DNA of 33,414 nt. Origin: an uncultured Lachnospiraceae bacterium (GTDB lineage Bacteria; Bacillota; Clostridia; Lachnospirales; Lachnospiraceae). Both the position numbers and the translations under genes were made by a program. Under the pieces are notes generated by a model that saw only the letters and a program-made list of their open reading frames with translations, ran no database searches and was not told the origin of the DNA. How positions within the stretch are numbered: the first letter of the stretch is position 1; each line of letters opens with the position of its first letter. This document shows, one piece after another, positions 14,348-23,087 of the stretch. Location of the stretch: the NCBI GenBank assembly GCA_947172645.1, contig CAMWBY010000029.1, positions 1-33,414 on the forward strand, in the 5' to 3' direction.

Positions 14348-16783
14348 ATGAAATTTGGTTATTTCGATGATGCCAACCGGGAATACGTCATCACCACGCC
14401 CAAGACCCCTTTACCCTGGATTAACTATCTGGGGTGTAATGAATTTTTCTCATTAATTTCTAACACCTGCGGCGGCTATACCTTCTACAAGGACGCCAAG
14501 CTTCTGCGCATGACCCGTTACCGCTACAATGACGTTCCAAACGATATCAACGGTAAATACTTCTATATCAAAGAGGGGGACACCGTATGGAACCCCGGTT
14601 GGAAGCCGTCCCAGACCGAGCTTGACAGCTACGAGTGCCGCCATGGAATCGGCTACAGCCGTTTTACCGGAATGAAAAATAATCTGGAGGCGTCCGTGCT
14701 CACTTTCGTTCCTATGGACGACAACTGCGAAGTGAGCCAAATCAGGCTTACAAACAAGAGCAAAGTCGATAAGACTTTCTCTCTTTTCTCTTACGTGGAA
14801 TGGTGTCTCTGGAATGCAGACGATGACTCCAGGAATTTCCAACGTAATTTAAGCACCGGGGAAGTGGAGGTCATCGGTTCCTCCATTTATCATAAAACCG
14901 AATACAGGGAGCGCCGCAACCATTATGCCGTTTATTCTGTGAACACACAAATAGATGGATTCGACACAAGCCGCGACGCCTTCTTAGGCGCATACCGCGG
15001 CGCAAATAACCCGGAAGCTATAGAGAACGGACACTGCACCAATTCCATCGCAAGCGGTTGGTCCCCCATCGCCTCCCATCAGATTAACGTGACGCTCGCT
15101 CCCGGCGAATCCAAATCCTATGTTTTTGTATTGGGCTACATAGAGAATCCGGAAGACGAAAAGTGGGAAGCGCCAGGCATCGTCAACAAGAAGCCCGCAA
15201 ACATCATGCTGGCCAAATATCAGACCGACGCCGACGTAGATAAAGCCTTCGCGGCGCTCAACGCATACTGGGAAGATTTACTTTCCAAATATACCGTAAA
15301 GTCTTCCAATGACAAGGTTGACCGTATGGTCAATGTCTGGAACCAGTATCAGTGCATGGTGACCTTCAATATGTCCCGCTCCGCCTCCTATTATGAGTCC
15401 GGTATCGGCAGGGGCATGGGCTTTCGGGATTCCTGTCAGGATTTGCTCGGCTTCGTCCACTTAATTCCCGACCGGGCAAGACAGAGAATCATCGATATTG
15501 CCTCCACCCAATTCCAGGATGGCAGCGCTTATCACCAATACCAACCTTTAACCAAGAAAGGAAATTCCGATATTGGCAGCGGTTTCAATGACGACCCGCT
15601 GTGGCTCATTGCGGGCACTTCCGCTTATGTGAAGGAAAGCGGCGACATTTCCATCCTGGAAGAGTCGGTTCCCTTCGATAATGATATGAGCGTGGCACAG
15701 CCGTTGATGAATCACCTGAAACGCTCTTTTGACTATATTGTAAACCACAAGGGACCGCACGGGCTGCCGCTTATTGGACGTGCAGACTGGAATGATTGTC
15801 TGAACTTAAACTGTTTCTCCGAACATCCGGGAGAATCCTTCCAGACTTTCGGGCCTTCCGAAGGGCCAGTCGCAGAATCCGTATTCATCGCCGCCATGTT
15901 CGTCAAATACGGAGAAGAATATGCACAGCTATGCGAGTTGACAGGCGACCAGGCAGAGGCGGACTATGCCCGCGCCGAAGTGCAGAAAATGTACGACACC
16001 GTATTGAAAGACGGGTGGGACGGAGAATGGTTCTTGCGCGCATACGATGCCTATGGCGAGAAAATCGGCTCCAAAGAATGTGAAGAAGGACAGATTTATA
16101 TAGAATCCAACGGTTTCTGCCCTCTCGCCGGCATCGGCGTGAAGGAAGGGCTTGCCAGACAAGCTCTCGACTCTGTGAAAGAAAGACTGGATACGAAATA
16201 TGGCGTCATGATTTTACAGCCCGCCTACACGAAATATCACCTGGAACTGGGTGAAATCTCTTCCTACCCGACGGGATATAAAGAGAACGCCGGTATTTTC
16301 TGCCACAACAACCCTTGGGTTTCCATCGCCGAGACCGTCATCGGACGCGGCGACCGGGCATTCGAAATCTATGAAAAGACTTGCCCCGCCTACGTGGAGG
16401 AATTTAGCGAGATTCACAGGACAGAGCCTTACGTATACTCCCAGATGGTGGCAGGCGCCGACGCCAAGTTCCATGGCGAGGCGAAGAATAGCTGGTTGAC
16501 AGGAACGGCCGCCTGGACTTTCGTGAACATATCGCAGCATATCCTGGGCGTATCCCCCACCCATGCAGGTCTTTCCATAAATCCCTGCGTGCCGAAAGGA
16601 TTCGGTGATTTCGAACTTACAAGAAAGTTCCGGGAAGGCACATATCACATTAAAGTTGTCAATCCTGATAACGTAGAAAAAGGTGTGAAATCCGTCACTG
16701 TAGATGGCAAACCGCTCTCCGGCTGTGTTGTCCCCTACGAAAAGGGTAAAACTAACTATGATGTAGTCGTGACAATGGGCTAA
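14348..16783 (+). CDS. cbp: Cellobiose phosphorylase (GH94)
   Basis: Cleaves cellobiose with phosphate to glucose 1-phosphate and glucose in the cytosol, saving ATP over hydrolysis. The 811 residues match the family length. It starts [20 protein letters not shown], very close to the clostridial cellobiose phosphorylase N-terminus, and ends with the usual small beta domain. The catalytic motif ADWNDCLN lies at residues 479-486 and includes the general-acid Asp. Other family marks are [28 protein letters not shown] and [20 protein letters not shown]. The ATG at 14348 has AAGGAGG upstream; an ATG at 14279 would add 23 non-conserved residues. Probably controlled by the divergent LacI gene. No cellobiose transporter is in the window. 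Confidence 0.95.
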   Translation: MKFGYFDDANREYVITTPKTPLPWINYLGCNEFFSLISNTCGGYTFYKDAKLLRMTRYRYNDVPNDINGKYFYIKEGDTVWNPGWKPSQTELDSYECRHGIGYSRFTGMKNNLEASVLTFVPMDDNCEVSQIRLTNKSKVDKTFSLFSYVEWCLWNADDDSRNFQRNLSTGEVEVIGSSIYHKTEYRERRNHYAVYSVNTQIDGFDTSRDAFLGAYRGANNPEAIENGHCTNSIASGWSPIASHQINVTLAPGESKSYVFVLGYIENPEDEKWEAPGIVNKKPANIMLAKYQTDADVDKAFAALNAYWEDLLSKYTVKSSNDKVDRMVNVWNQYQCMVTFNMSRSASYYESGIGRGMGFRDSCQDLLGFVHLIPDRARQRIIDIASTQFQDGSAYHQYQPLTKKGNSDIGSGFNDDPLWLIAGTSAYVKESGDISILEESVPFDNDMSVAQPLMNHLKRSFDYIVNHKGPHGLPLIGRADWNDCLNLNCFSEHPGESFQTFGPSEGPVAESVFIAAMFVKYGEEYAQLCELTGDQAEADYARAEVQKMYDTVLKDGWDGEWFLRAYDAYGEKIGSKECEEGQIYIESNGFCPLAGIGVKEGLARQALDSVKERLDTKYGVMILQPAYTKYHLELGEISSYPTGYKENAGIFCHNNPWVSIAETVIGRGDRAFEIYEKTCPAYVEEFSEIHRTEPYVYSQMVAGADAKFHGEAKNSWLTGTAAWTFVNISQHILGVSPTHAGLSINPCVPKGFGDFELTRKFREGTYHIKVVNPDNVEKGVKSVTVDGKPLSGCVVPYEKGKTNYDVVVTMG

Positions 16784-16817
16784 ACTGCTTCGTCAGCCCA
16801 GCCTACACTACTTTGAG

Positions 16818-16873
16818 AAACCTGTTGCAAAATGGCTTATTCTTACAACATTTTGCAGCAGGTTTTCTTTTTA
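16818..16873 (+). terminator. Terminator of cellobiose phosphorylase
   Basis: AAACCTG-t-TGCAAAATG (16818-16834) pairs with CATTTTGCA-g-CAGGTTT (16849-16865), followed by a T-rich run on the plus strand. Confidence 0.85.
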
Positions 16874-16968
16874 TCAATGCCATTCCCCATACATATTTCT
16901 TATTTTCTTCCCTATTTTCCCAAAAGTCCTTGTTTTTCCCGCATAAATATGACACAATAAAAAAAGAA

Positions 16969-16989
16969 ACTCTAACCTTGGGTGACAGT
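16969..16989. promoter_or_regulatory. Candidate MerR-type dyad operator
   Basis: ACTCTAACC and GGTGACAGT form an imperfect dyad (7 of 9 positions) around TTG, 43 bp before the MerR gene. This resembles BmrR/TipA-type sites and suggests autoregulation. Confidence 0.45.
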
Positions 16990-17031
16990 TCTTCCTATCA
17001 CTTTTTATGTTCTTCATAAGGAGGCTATTCT

Positions 17032-17865
17032 ATGAGCCAGTATATGTCTATCGGAAAAGTATCGAAACTAAAGAATGTCAGTATCAAATCACTGCGTTAC
17101 TATGACCAAATCGGCATCCTGAAACCAGCATTTGTCAACACGGAAACAAATTACAGATATTACACGGAAGAACAGCTCTACTTGCTGGATGCAATCACTG
17201 TCTGCATCAAACTGGGCATTCCTCTGAAAGATTTGAATAAATATGTAGAAAATGATTCTATCAACTTGCAAAAGCTACTCTACGACGGCAAAATCCTTGC
17301 CGAACAGAAAATCCTTGAAATACACCACTGCCTGGGAACCTTACAACAGACCTTGCAAAAAATCGGCAGTTCCGTCACAGGCATGGCAAAAATCCCCAAA
17401 AGTAAAACAGGTATCCTGCTGCCTGACGGTTTCTACCACAGTATCATAAAGGAGCGCCGCCTGCTCACCGTCCCCCTGGACGAGATAGACACGCCCAAAT
17501 ACTATGGACAACATATCCTGAAACTGTTCGTAACCGCACAGCAATATGGCCTGACGGCTTCCTACCCTTCCGGGGTTCTTCACGAGTATAAAGGCGGCGT
17601 ATATACCCGCCATATGTTCCTGACCATCACGGACTATCCTGTTGATGATGCGGCAAAAGCCTGTCACACCCTGTCGGGGGGCAATTATGCCTGCCGCAAA
17701 ATCTCTACTCATATGTCAGACTTTGCCTCTGTCAAATCAGAGATGAAAGAAGTATTGAAATCCGAGGATTTCTGTATCATAGAAACAGATACCCTGTCAG
17801 AGCAAAATAAAAAAGACGGGTATCCGTTTGAATTGGAATATTATCTTGCAGGCGCATCCGTTTAA
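17032..17865 (+). CDS. MerR-family regulator with GyrI-like effector domain
   Basis: 277 residues. A MerR winged helix at 1-75 (MSIGKVSKLKNVSIKSLRYY, then DQIGILKPAFVNTETNYRYY) is followed by a coiled-coil dimer helix (about 80-120) and a C-terminal GyrI-like ligand-binding domain (about 130-277), the arrangement of BmrR-type drug sensors. AAGGAGG precedes the ATG. No efflux pump gene is adjacent, so its target, apart from its own promoter dyad, is not evident. Convergent with the pyridoxamine kinase gene; a small palindrome (ATCAAATATTTGAT, 17884-17897) lies between the two. Confidence 0.92.
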   Translation: MSQYMSIGKVSKLKNVSIKSLRYYDQIGILKPAFVNTETNYRYYTEEQLYLLDAITVCIKLGIPLKDLNKYVENDSINLQKLLYDGKILAEQKILEIHHCLGTLQQTLQKIGSSVTGMAKIPKSKTGILLPDGFYHSIIKERRLLTVPLDEIDTPKYYGQHILKLFVTAQQYGLTASYPSGVLHEYKGGVYTRHMFLTITDYPVDDAAKACHTLSGGNYACRKISTHMSDFASVKSEMKEVLKSEDFCIIETDTLSEQNKKDGYPFELEYYLAGASV

Positions 17866-17900
17866 CCTGCCAGTATAACGAATATCAAATATTTGATGTA

Positions 17901-18725
17901 CTAATCACGCTTTAACTGGTATAGTATCTCCTCAAAGCACACGCCGTCTGTCTTCGGAACCTCCCGCTCCTCCGAGCGCAGGATACACTTCTTGACAAAA
18001 CCGGAGGCTTTCCGGACAGACTTGCGGAAGGGGACGCCGTTTACGCCGTCCGCGGCAATAATAGAAGAAAACACATCCCCTGTTCCCGAACGCTCCGTGC
18101 CCACCTTATGGGTACGGATAATCTGCGGCTCTTCTCCCCGCTCATAGACATAATTGGCTATGAAGCTGCCCTGCACAATTCCGGTAATGACAACCCGCCT
18201 CGGGCCCAGGGCTGCAATCTTCTCCGCCATGCCATACAGTTCCTTCTTCTGCCATCTGCCTTCCCGGTAGGGCACATCCGCAAGTCGGCATGCCTCGGTA
18301 AGATTTGGCGTCGTGATGTGGGCCTGCCCAACCAGCTCTCTCATCTGCCTGCATAGTTCCTCTGTATAGGTGGCGTACAGCCTCCCGTGGTCGCCCATAA
18401 CAGGGTCCACAATGACCATCGTATCCTCTCCGGAAAAATCCCGGATAAATCCTTTTACAATCGCAATCTGCTCCGCCGAGCTAAGAAACCCGGTGGCAAT
18501 ACCGTCGAACGAAAGCCCGAGCTTTCTCCAGTTGTCAATATACTCCCCCATGTGTTTCGTATAATCATCTAAAAAGAAGTTCGGGTATCCCATATGATTC
18601 GACAAGACTGCCGTGGGAACCGGACAACACTGTACGCCCATGTATGATATGATTGGAATCTCCACCGTAAGGGAACACCTTCCATATCCCGATATATCGT
18701 TGACGACTGCTATTTTCTTCTGCAT
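17901..18725 (-). CDS. pdxY: Pyridoxamine/pyridoxal kinase (PdxY-like)
   Basis: Phosphorylates vitamin B6 vitamers using ATP, for salvage of pyridoxal 5'-phosphate. 274 residues of the ribokinase-like PfkB/PdxK fold. The N-terminal substrate region reads VVNDISGYGRCSLTVEIPII, the middle has VIVDPVMGDHGRLYATYTEE and the C-terminal anion hole and catalytic base are in the RSGTGDVFSSI motif. ATG start with AAGGA about ten bases upstream and its own promoter. Single-gene transcript, convergent with the MerR gene. The pyridoxamine versus pyridoxal preference is not readable. Confidence 0.92.
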   Translation of the reverse strand: MQKKIAVVNDISGYGRCSLTVEIPIISYMGVQCCPVPTAVLSNHMGYPNFFLDDYTKHMGEYIDNWRKLGLSFDGIATGFLSSAEQIAIVKGFIRDFSGEDTMVIVDPVMGDHGRLYATYTEELCRQMRELVGQAHITTPNLTEACRLADVPYREGRWQKKELYGMAEKIAALGPRRVVITGIVQGSFIANYVYERGEEPQIIRTHKVGTERSGTGDVFSSIIAADGVNGVPFRKSVRKASGFVKKCILRSEEREVPKTDGVCFEEILYQLKRD

Positions 18726-18787
18726 AACGGTCTTTTCCTTACTCTCGTATTCATCCGCCCTTCCTGCTCACCTGCGGGCTGTATGTT

Positions 18788-18816
18788 ATTCTATCACATA
18801 CATTCCACATAGGCAA
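18788..18816 (-). promoter_or_regulatory. Promoter of pyridoxamine kinase
   Basis: TTGCCT (18811-18816), 17 bp, TAGAAT (18788-18793) on the minus strand, giving a leader of about 55 nt. Confidence 0.6.
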
Positions 18817-18868
18817 CCGACGCTGCGATTTCAGAAAAATATCAGGTAACAATTCAGAATATCAAGCA

Positions 18869-19456
18869 TTAGTCCTTGTCATCTTCCGTTTCTTTTTTGC
18901 CCTCCGCCAGTTGAATCAAATCGTCTTCCGTATTTTCTATCTCCTGCCCTGCATCCCGCGCCTGCCGCACCTTCGTAATCTCACGCAGGATTGCGTTCAA
19001 ATCTTCCGGTGAAAACATATCCAGGCATTTCATAAGGCTATCCAAATCATTCATATCAATATTAACTGTTCCGACGGAGGTTTTCACATGAATCCAGTCA
19101 GGTTTGTTGCTGCCGCCGATTGTAATGCTCGTGCCTGTCCTAAAATCTTTGGTCACCTGTACGCATACGCCGTTGTGGAATACTACCTTATCCACCCGCT
19201 CTCCTGCCGCCGGTTCCTTCATCTGGCGCAGGATAATCCCAATGGAATCTGTGGCGCCGCAGGACTCGCCGGAGGCCTGGAATTCATCCGCCTTCTTCAT
19301 CGCCGATGCAAAAGTCCCCTCCGCGCCGTCCCCCTTCAGTCCTGCCTGTTTTCGAAACGCTGTCATTTCACTGTACTTCTTGATTTGCTGTGCCGTATTG
19401 CCGTTATTTGCGACATATGCGGGATAAAATGCTCCAAATGGATTATTGCCTATCAT
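18869..19456 (-). CDS. Unknown protein, third gene of the ECF sigma operon
   Basis: 195 residues, no signal peptide or membrane segment. The N-terminus (MIGNNPFGAFYPAYVANNGN) is low in charge and flexible. A central beta-rich part follows (VDKVVFHNGVCVQVTKDFRT, then TSITIGGSNKPDWIHVKTSV), then a helical stretch (DLDSLMKCLDMFSPEDLNAI) and a strongly acidic tail (KKETEDDKD). I do not recognise the family. AGGAGG lies ten bases before the ATG. It follows the other unknown gene of the operon by 87 bp and is expected to be co-expressed with the sigma factor. Confidence 0.78.
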   Translation of the reverse strand: MIGNNPFGAFYPAYVANNGNTAQQIKKYSEMTAFRKQAGLKGDGAEGTFASAMKKADEFQASGESCGATDSIGIILRQMKEPAAGERVDKVVFHNGVCVQVTKDFRTGTSITIGGSNKPDWIHVKTSVGTVNIDMNDLDSLMKCLDMFSPEDLNAILREITKVRQARDAGQEIENTEDDLIQLAEGKKETEDDKD

Positions 19457-19543
19457 GCTCCCTGTCCCTCCTGTATGCTTTTATATATTTTTAAACTTTT
19501 CCTGTACCATAAACTGTAAAATGCCTTTTCCCTCACAAATGCG

Positions 19544-20026
19544 TTATGCCTTGACGCTAACTGCCGTCTCCAATGCAAACTGTTCTATCCGGTGCTGTGT
19601 CTGTTCCTTTACCTTCGCAGTGTCTACATGATATGCTTCCATCCTGCCATCCTCATACTTGGCCTCCACATAGACATGCTCCCCTTCCAGCTTCCCTTTT
19701 AACGTATAGCCTTCTGTCACGGCAATCTCTATGTTGTCGCTCTCTTCATAGCTCATATGCCTTACCTCCGCGGCCTGTACAGCCTCCCGCTGTTCCACCG
19801 TATTGACGCGTATTCCTGAAAGCCCGCCCAATATACCAACCTGGGACTTTCCTTCCTGCTTACGCACCTTGGGTTCCGTATCCTCAGCCCCTGCGCTTCC
19901 CTGCTCCTGGCATTTCAGATTCTGCATAAGGCTCTCCTGAAAGCACTCGCCCTCCGCCTGCCCTGTCTGCCGCCTGCCCGGATATCCCTGTAGCCGCTCT
20001 TTACTGCCCACTTCCTGTATTCCCAT
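19544..20026 (-). CDS. Unknown protein, second gene of the ECF sigma operon
   Basis: 160 residues. The first half is low-complexity, rich in Gly, Gln and Glu (GIQEVGSKERLQGYPGRRQT). The second half looks folded, with beta strands and a helix: IEIAVTEGYTLKGKLEGEHV, then YVEAKYEDGRMEAYHVDTAK and a final EQFALETAVSV. No membrane segment, so it is not a classical anti-sigma factor. Family not recognised. It begins 5 bp after the sigma factor stop codon, with AAAGGAGG overlapping the sigma gene end, so translation is coupled. It may be a target or a partner of the sigma factor. Confidence 0.78.
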   Translation of the reverse strand: MGIQEVGSKERLQGYPGRRQTGQAEGECFQESLMQNLKCQEQGSAGAEDTEPKVRKQEGKSQVGILGGLSGIRVNTVEQREAVQAAEVRHMSYEESDNIEIAVTEGYTLKGKLEGEHVYVEAKYEDGRMEAYHVDTAKVKEQTQHRIEQFALETAVSVKA

Positions 20027-20031
20027 AAACT

Positions 20032-20604
20032 CTACGGCCTCCTTTCCGTAAGAATCTTCTTCACTTCTTCCCTGCCGCGCCTAAGCCTTGTCTTGATGGT
20101 TCCTTCCTTCTCGTTCAAGACCCCTGCAATCTCCTGTATAGAATAATCCTCATAATAAAAAAGATAAATCGGATTCCGGTAAAGCACCGGAAGCTCCAGC
20201 ACTGCCTCCAACGTCGTATCATCCTTAATCTGATAAGGCAGATATACCTCCCTCGTCTCCGCTACCAGGGATTCTTCCAAAGCCACCGTCCTTCGCCGCC
20301 AACTGCTTTTGAGGATATCCATGCATATATGGATGGTCGTGCGTATCAGCCACGCTTTCTCATGTTCTTTGCTCTGAATCGGTTTCTCATCCTTCATATA
20401 GCGAAGAAACGCTTCCTGCACCACATCCTCGGCGTCCGCCCGGTTCTTCATATTGGAAAAGGCAATCCGGTATAGCATCGTCTGATATTCTTCTGCCAGA
20501 TAAACCCACCTTTGCTCCTTCTCAAACTTATGCTCCATCCCTTCGTTGTCCCCTGTTTTTCTGTTCTTACATCTTTCACGTGCCTTTGTTTCCCTGACCG
20601 TCAT
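20032..20604 (-). CDS. ECF-type RNA polymerase sigma factor
   Basis: 190 residues. Region 2 (about 35-95): LYRIAFSNMKNRADAEDVVQ, then EAFLRYMKDE and KAWLIRTTIHICMDILKS. Region 4 (about 130-185): YEDYSIQEIAGVLNEKEGTI, then KTRLRRGREEVKKIL. Both core-binding and -35-reading parts are present. The start is uncertain: ATG 20604 has AAGGA too close, and ATG 20538 (MEHKFEKEQRW) would trim a basic tail. No recognisable zinc or membrane anti-sigma gene follows; instead two unknown soluble proteins are coupled downstream. Its regulon is probably its own operon plus unknown loci. Confidence 0.92.
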   Translation of the reverse strand: MTVRETKARERCKNRKTGDNEGMEHKFEKEQRWVYLAEEYQTMLYRIAFSNMKNRADAEDVVQEAFLRYMKDEKPIQSKEHEKAWLIRTTIHICMDILKSSWRRRTVALEESLVAETREVYLPYQIKDDTTLEAVLELPVLYRNPIYLFYYEDYSIQEIAGVLNEKEGTIKTRLRRGREEVKKILTERRP

Positions 20605-20639
20605 ATCCTTTTTCTGCGCCTCTGTAAATAATACGAACC

Positions 20640-20682
20640 ACAGGCAGGAAAAGTTTCACTGTAAGAAAAATTTCCTGCCTGT
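20640..20682. other. 12-bp hairpin between ABC permease and sigma genes
   Basis: ACAGGCAGGAAA (20640-20651) and TTTCCTGCCTGT (20671-20682) form a perfect stem with a 19-base loop. There is no T-run on either side. It sits 36 bp before the sigma factor start, so it may be a leader structure or an mRNA-stabilising hairpin at the end of the ABC operon. Confidence 0.5.
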
Positions 20683-20732
20683 CCTCTGGCATCTCCATAC
20701 CATCAATCGTACATATAGCATATCTACCTTCA

Positions 20733-21416
20733 TTAATTATCCCGCTTCTCCGCCACCTTGACGCATAGCGCTACCGCCCCTGCAAAGACTGCCGACGCCA
20801 CCGCCACACTGATATATCCTGCCATCATCAGCTTGTCGCCCACACTCTCAACCAGCTGCTGCATGCCTTCAGGCTCAATCAATATTTCTTTCGACAGGTT
20901 CATCGTTATGAAGAAAAAAGACATTCCCGGAGCTATCCTGACAATGGCCAACAGGCTTTGTCCCCAATTCTCCCCAAACAGATACATAAACACATACTCC
21001 ACCGCCATCATCACAAGGCCGACAGCAAGCCCAATCAGGCACACCGGCAAATCAATCTCACTGAATCCACGTCCGGCAGCCCTGTACGCCATCGCGCTTA
21101 CTATGCTGCATGCCACTGCAATCGCCATCAATGACAATCCATACAGAAATCTTCCCAGTACCCTGTCACGGGTGGTCGCAGGCAAAAGCAGCAAAAATCC
21201 GTTTTCCTGCCTTTGGCACGTTCCAAAGGGCGTCGTAGAAAATACAATGGTAATAAACACCATATATAAGAAAATCGTAGCAGCGTTGAAAGCATTCACG
21301 TCCGACTTGGGACTCATCATACTCAGAAAAGATATAAATACCAAATATGCCGGAATAAAAAGTAACTGCTGTTTCGTCTTAATATAGTCTATTTTTGTAA
21401 ACCCTAATGCTCTCAT
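20733..21416 (-). CDS. ABC-2 type transporter permease
   Basis: 227 residues, six predicted membrane segments, for example LLFIPAYLVFISFLSMM, FNAATIFLYMVFITIVF, GLSLMAIAVACSIVSAM, VCLIGLAVGLVMMAVEYVFM and a final VAVASAVFAGAVALCV. The cytoplasmic loop carries the CQRQENGFLLLLPATTRDRV element seen in permeases of YtrA-regulated systems. Its start overlaps the stop of the ATPase gene by 4 bp. Together with the ATPase it would export or sense an amphiphile or cell-wall-active compound; the substrate is unknown. Confidence 0.88.
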   Translation of the reverse strand: MRALGFTKIDYIKTKQQLLFIPAYLVFISFLSMMSPKSDVNAFNAATIFLYMVFITIVFSTTPFGTCQRQENGFLLLLPATTRDRVLGRFLYGLSLMAIAVACSIVSAMAYRAAGRGFSEIDLPVCLIGLAVGLVMMAVEYVFMYLFGENWGQSLLAIVRIAPGMSFFFITMNLSKEILIEPEGMQQLVESVGDKLMMAGYISVAVASAVFAGAVALCVKVAEKRDN

Positions 21417-22288
21417 GCCATCTGCTCCCCCTTCTTCGTTTCCAAATCCTTAATATAATGAATCACGATTCCGTCAATGTTTGGCTTTTCATAATGAAAT
21501 TCATTCGTCAAAAGCTCCGCCCTTTCACTTGGCAGAATCGCCTCAAACCCGTAGGCATTATCGATAATGCCAATCAACTCGCCCTGCAATTGGGAAGGCA
21601 GTGCGCGCCGCTCGCCCTTCACCAGAAGATAACTGTCAAGCAGTTCGTCCTTCGTATCATAGAGCACGGTCCTGCCATCGTGTATAAAGTAGATATAATC
21701 TGCAATCTGCTCCAAATCGCTCAGGATATGGGTGGAGAAAATCACGCTGCGCTTTCCGTCCGCAATATATTCCTGCAAAAGATTTAATACTTCCGCGCGC
21801 ACTACAGGATCCAGTCCGTTGGTGGCCTCATCCAGCACAAGAAGCCTCGTATCCCTCGCAAGCACCGACGCAAACATCAGCTTCACCTTCATGCCCCTGG
21901 AAAAGTCTTTGACCTTCATCTTCTCCGACAGTTTCCATTTCCGAAGCAGCTCATTGAATTTTTCTTCCGAAAAAGTCTTGTAAAAAGCTTTCAGGACGCC
22001 CCGGATATTCTTCACCGTAAAATTAGGAGGATAATAAAACTCATCCCCAATATAACCGATTCTCTCCTTGTAGTCTACCGCATCTTTATCACAGGTCAGG
22101 CCGTCCACATATACCTCCCCCTCAGAACATTTACATATATCCGTAATCAGGTTCAAGGTAGTGCTTTTGCCTGCGCCGTTCTGTCCCACATATCCCATAA
22201 TATATCCTTCCGGCAGCGTAAAGCTAATATTCTCCAGCCGAAACTCTTTATAGTATTTTGAAAGATGCTTCACTTCCAATAATTCCAT
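21413..22288 (-). CDS. ABC transporter ATP-binding protein (YtrB-like)
   Basis: 291 residues. Walker A is GQNGAGKST (35-43), Walker B is LLVLDEATNGLD, the signature is the variant DFSRGMK and the H-loop is FSTHILSDL. After the nucleotide-binding domain, about 75 C-terminal residues form an accessory domain common in exporters regulated by YtrA-type GntR proteins. Starts 20 bp after the GntR stop codon and overlaps the permease start. Powers the adjacent membrane permease. Confidence 0.94.
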   Translation of the reverse strand: MELLEVKHLSKYYKEFRLENISFTLPEGYIMGYVGQNGAGKSTTLNLITDICKCSEGEVYVDGLTCDKDAVDYKERIGYIGDEFYYPPNFTVKNIRGVLKAFYKTFSEEKFNELLRKWKLSEKMKVKDFSRGMKVKLMFASVLARDTRLLVLDEATNGLDPVVRAEVLNLLQEYIADGKRSVIFSTHILSDLEQIADYIYFIHDGRTVLYDTKDELLDSYLLVKGERRALPSQLQGELIGIIDNAYGFEAILPSERAELLTNEFHYEKPNIDGIVIHYIKDLETKKGEQMA

Positions 22289-22308
22289 AATTTACCCCTT
22301 CCTTTCCC

Positions 22309-22686
22309 TCATAAAGACATTTCCAACAGATTTTGAAATATGCCGCACAGCTCGTCATCCGGCATGCCCATCGTTCTCGCCGTCCGAATCGCTGTTGTCA
22401 GCCCCTCCTCAATACGCATCAAATATTGCTCCTGCAACATACTGTTATTCTTCGAAAGCACCACGCTTCCCTTGCCCTGCATGGTTGCGATAAACCCTTC
22501 CGATTCTAAATCGCTGTAGGCCCTCGTAGTGGTAATGACACTGACCCCTACTTCCTTCGCAAGCTGCCTGATAGACGGCAATGTGCTGCCCTCCGGAATC
22601 TGCCCGCTTAAAATCTGCTCCTTCAGCTGTTCTTTAATCTGCGCATAGATGGGCAGTTCCGATTGATTTGATATGATTATTCTCAT
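22309..22686 (-). CDS. GntR-family regulator (YtrA subfamily)
   Basis: 125 residues: a winged helix at 1-75 (PIYAQIKEQLKEQILSGQIP, SIRQLAKEVGVSVITTTRAY, SDLESEGFIATMQGKGSVVL) and only about 45 further residues for dimerisation. This is the short YtrA type. In the known family the protein represses its own ABC operon. A perfect palindrome overlaps the -10 box of the operon promoter 150 bp upstream and is its probable operator. ATG with GGAG six bases upstream. Confidence 0.93.
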   Translation of the reverse strand: MRIIISNQSELPIYAQIKEQLKEQILSGQIPEGSTLPSIRQLAKEVGVSVITTTRAYSDLESEGFIATMQGKGSVVLSKNNSMLQEQYLMRIEEGLTTAIRTARTMGMPDDELCGIFQNLLEMSL

Positions 22687-22783
22687 TGTTTACTCCATTT
22701 CTGCGCTGCTTTATGCGCATAACGAGTTTGTGGCAAGCAATAGCGCAGGCACAAATCTCGCGATTGAAAATTTTAATTTTCAA
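22634..22783 (-). CDS. Possible 49-residue leader ORF overlapping the GntR start
   Basis: A TTG at 22783 has an excellent GAGGAGG eight bases upstream and opens 49 codons (MKILIFNREICACAIACHKL at the N-terminus) that overlap the first 53 bp of the GntR gene in another frame. The TTGAAAATT/AATTTTCAA palindrome lies at its start. Whether it is translated is unknown; the GntR gene has its own adequate site. No family resemblance. Confidence 0.3.
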   Translation of the reverse strand: MKIKIFNREICACAIACHKLVMRIKQRRNGVNNENNHIKSIGTAHLCAD

Positions 22784-22842
22784 CCTTTTAACCTCCTCGC
22801 GGTTCCCTGTCGTCACAGCCCGCTGTGGTCAGAAAAAGTATA

Positions 22843-22870
22843 TACTGTATATATATCATTATATACAGTA
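22843..22870. promoter_or_regulatory. GntR operator palindrome
   Basis: TACTGTATATA, six bases, TATATACAGTA: perfect 11-bp arms covering the -10 region of the operon promoter. Matches the form expected for YtrA-type repressors. Confidence 0.75.
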
Positions 22871-22885
22871 TGTGCAGTTTGTCAA
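22858..22885 (-). promoter_or_regulatory. Promoter of the GntR-ABC operon
   Basis: TTGACA (22880-22885), 16 bp, TATAAT (22858-22863) on the minus strand. A leader of about 165 nt follows, with several small hairpins such as CACAGCccGCTGTG. Confidence 0.82.
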
Positions 22886-22905
22886 GAAGAAAATTGTATA
22901 AACCT

Positions 22906-22967
22906 CGCATAAGCAGATTCGGAAGACTTCGTCTTCCTCATTCGCGTTGCTCGCCACAAAGGTACAT
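22906..22967. repeat. 62-bp direct repeat, copy 1
   Basis: Identical to 23026-23087. It contains the hairpin GGAAGAC-ttc-GTCTTCC and ends in GCCACAAAGGTACAT. It is followed by a hairpin CCATATC..TGTGC/GCACA..GATATGG whose arms differ from those after copy 2 but keep pairing. Its outer closing arm is missing or degenerate. Confidence 0.9.
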
Positions 22968-23025
22968 GTCCATATCTTTGTGCAAGCACAGATATGGCTG
23001 TTTGCTTTTATGGCAACGGGAATAC

Positions 23026-23087
23026 CGCATAAGCAGATTCGGAAGACTTCGTCTTCCTCATTCGCGTTGCTCGCCACAAAGGTACAT
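23026..23087. repeat. 62-bp direct repeat, copy 2
   Basis: Second exact copy, 120 bp from the first. Here the flanking sequence supplies all partner arms of the fold described for 23026-23146. Confidence 0.9.

Noticed and set aside
22906..23087. Possible CRISPR array
   Set aside because: Only two 62-bp units with a single 58-bp spacer, extensive self-pairing beyond the repeat and no cas genes.
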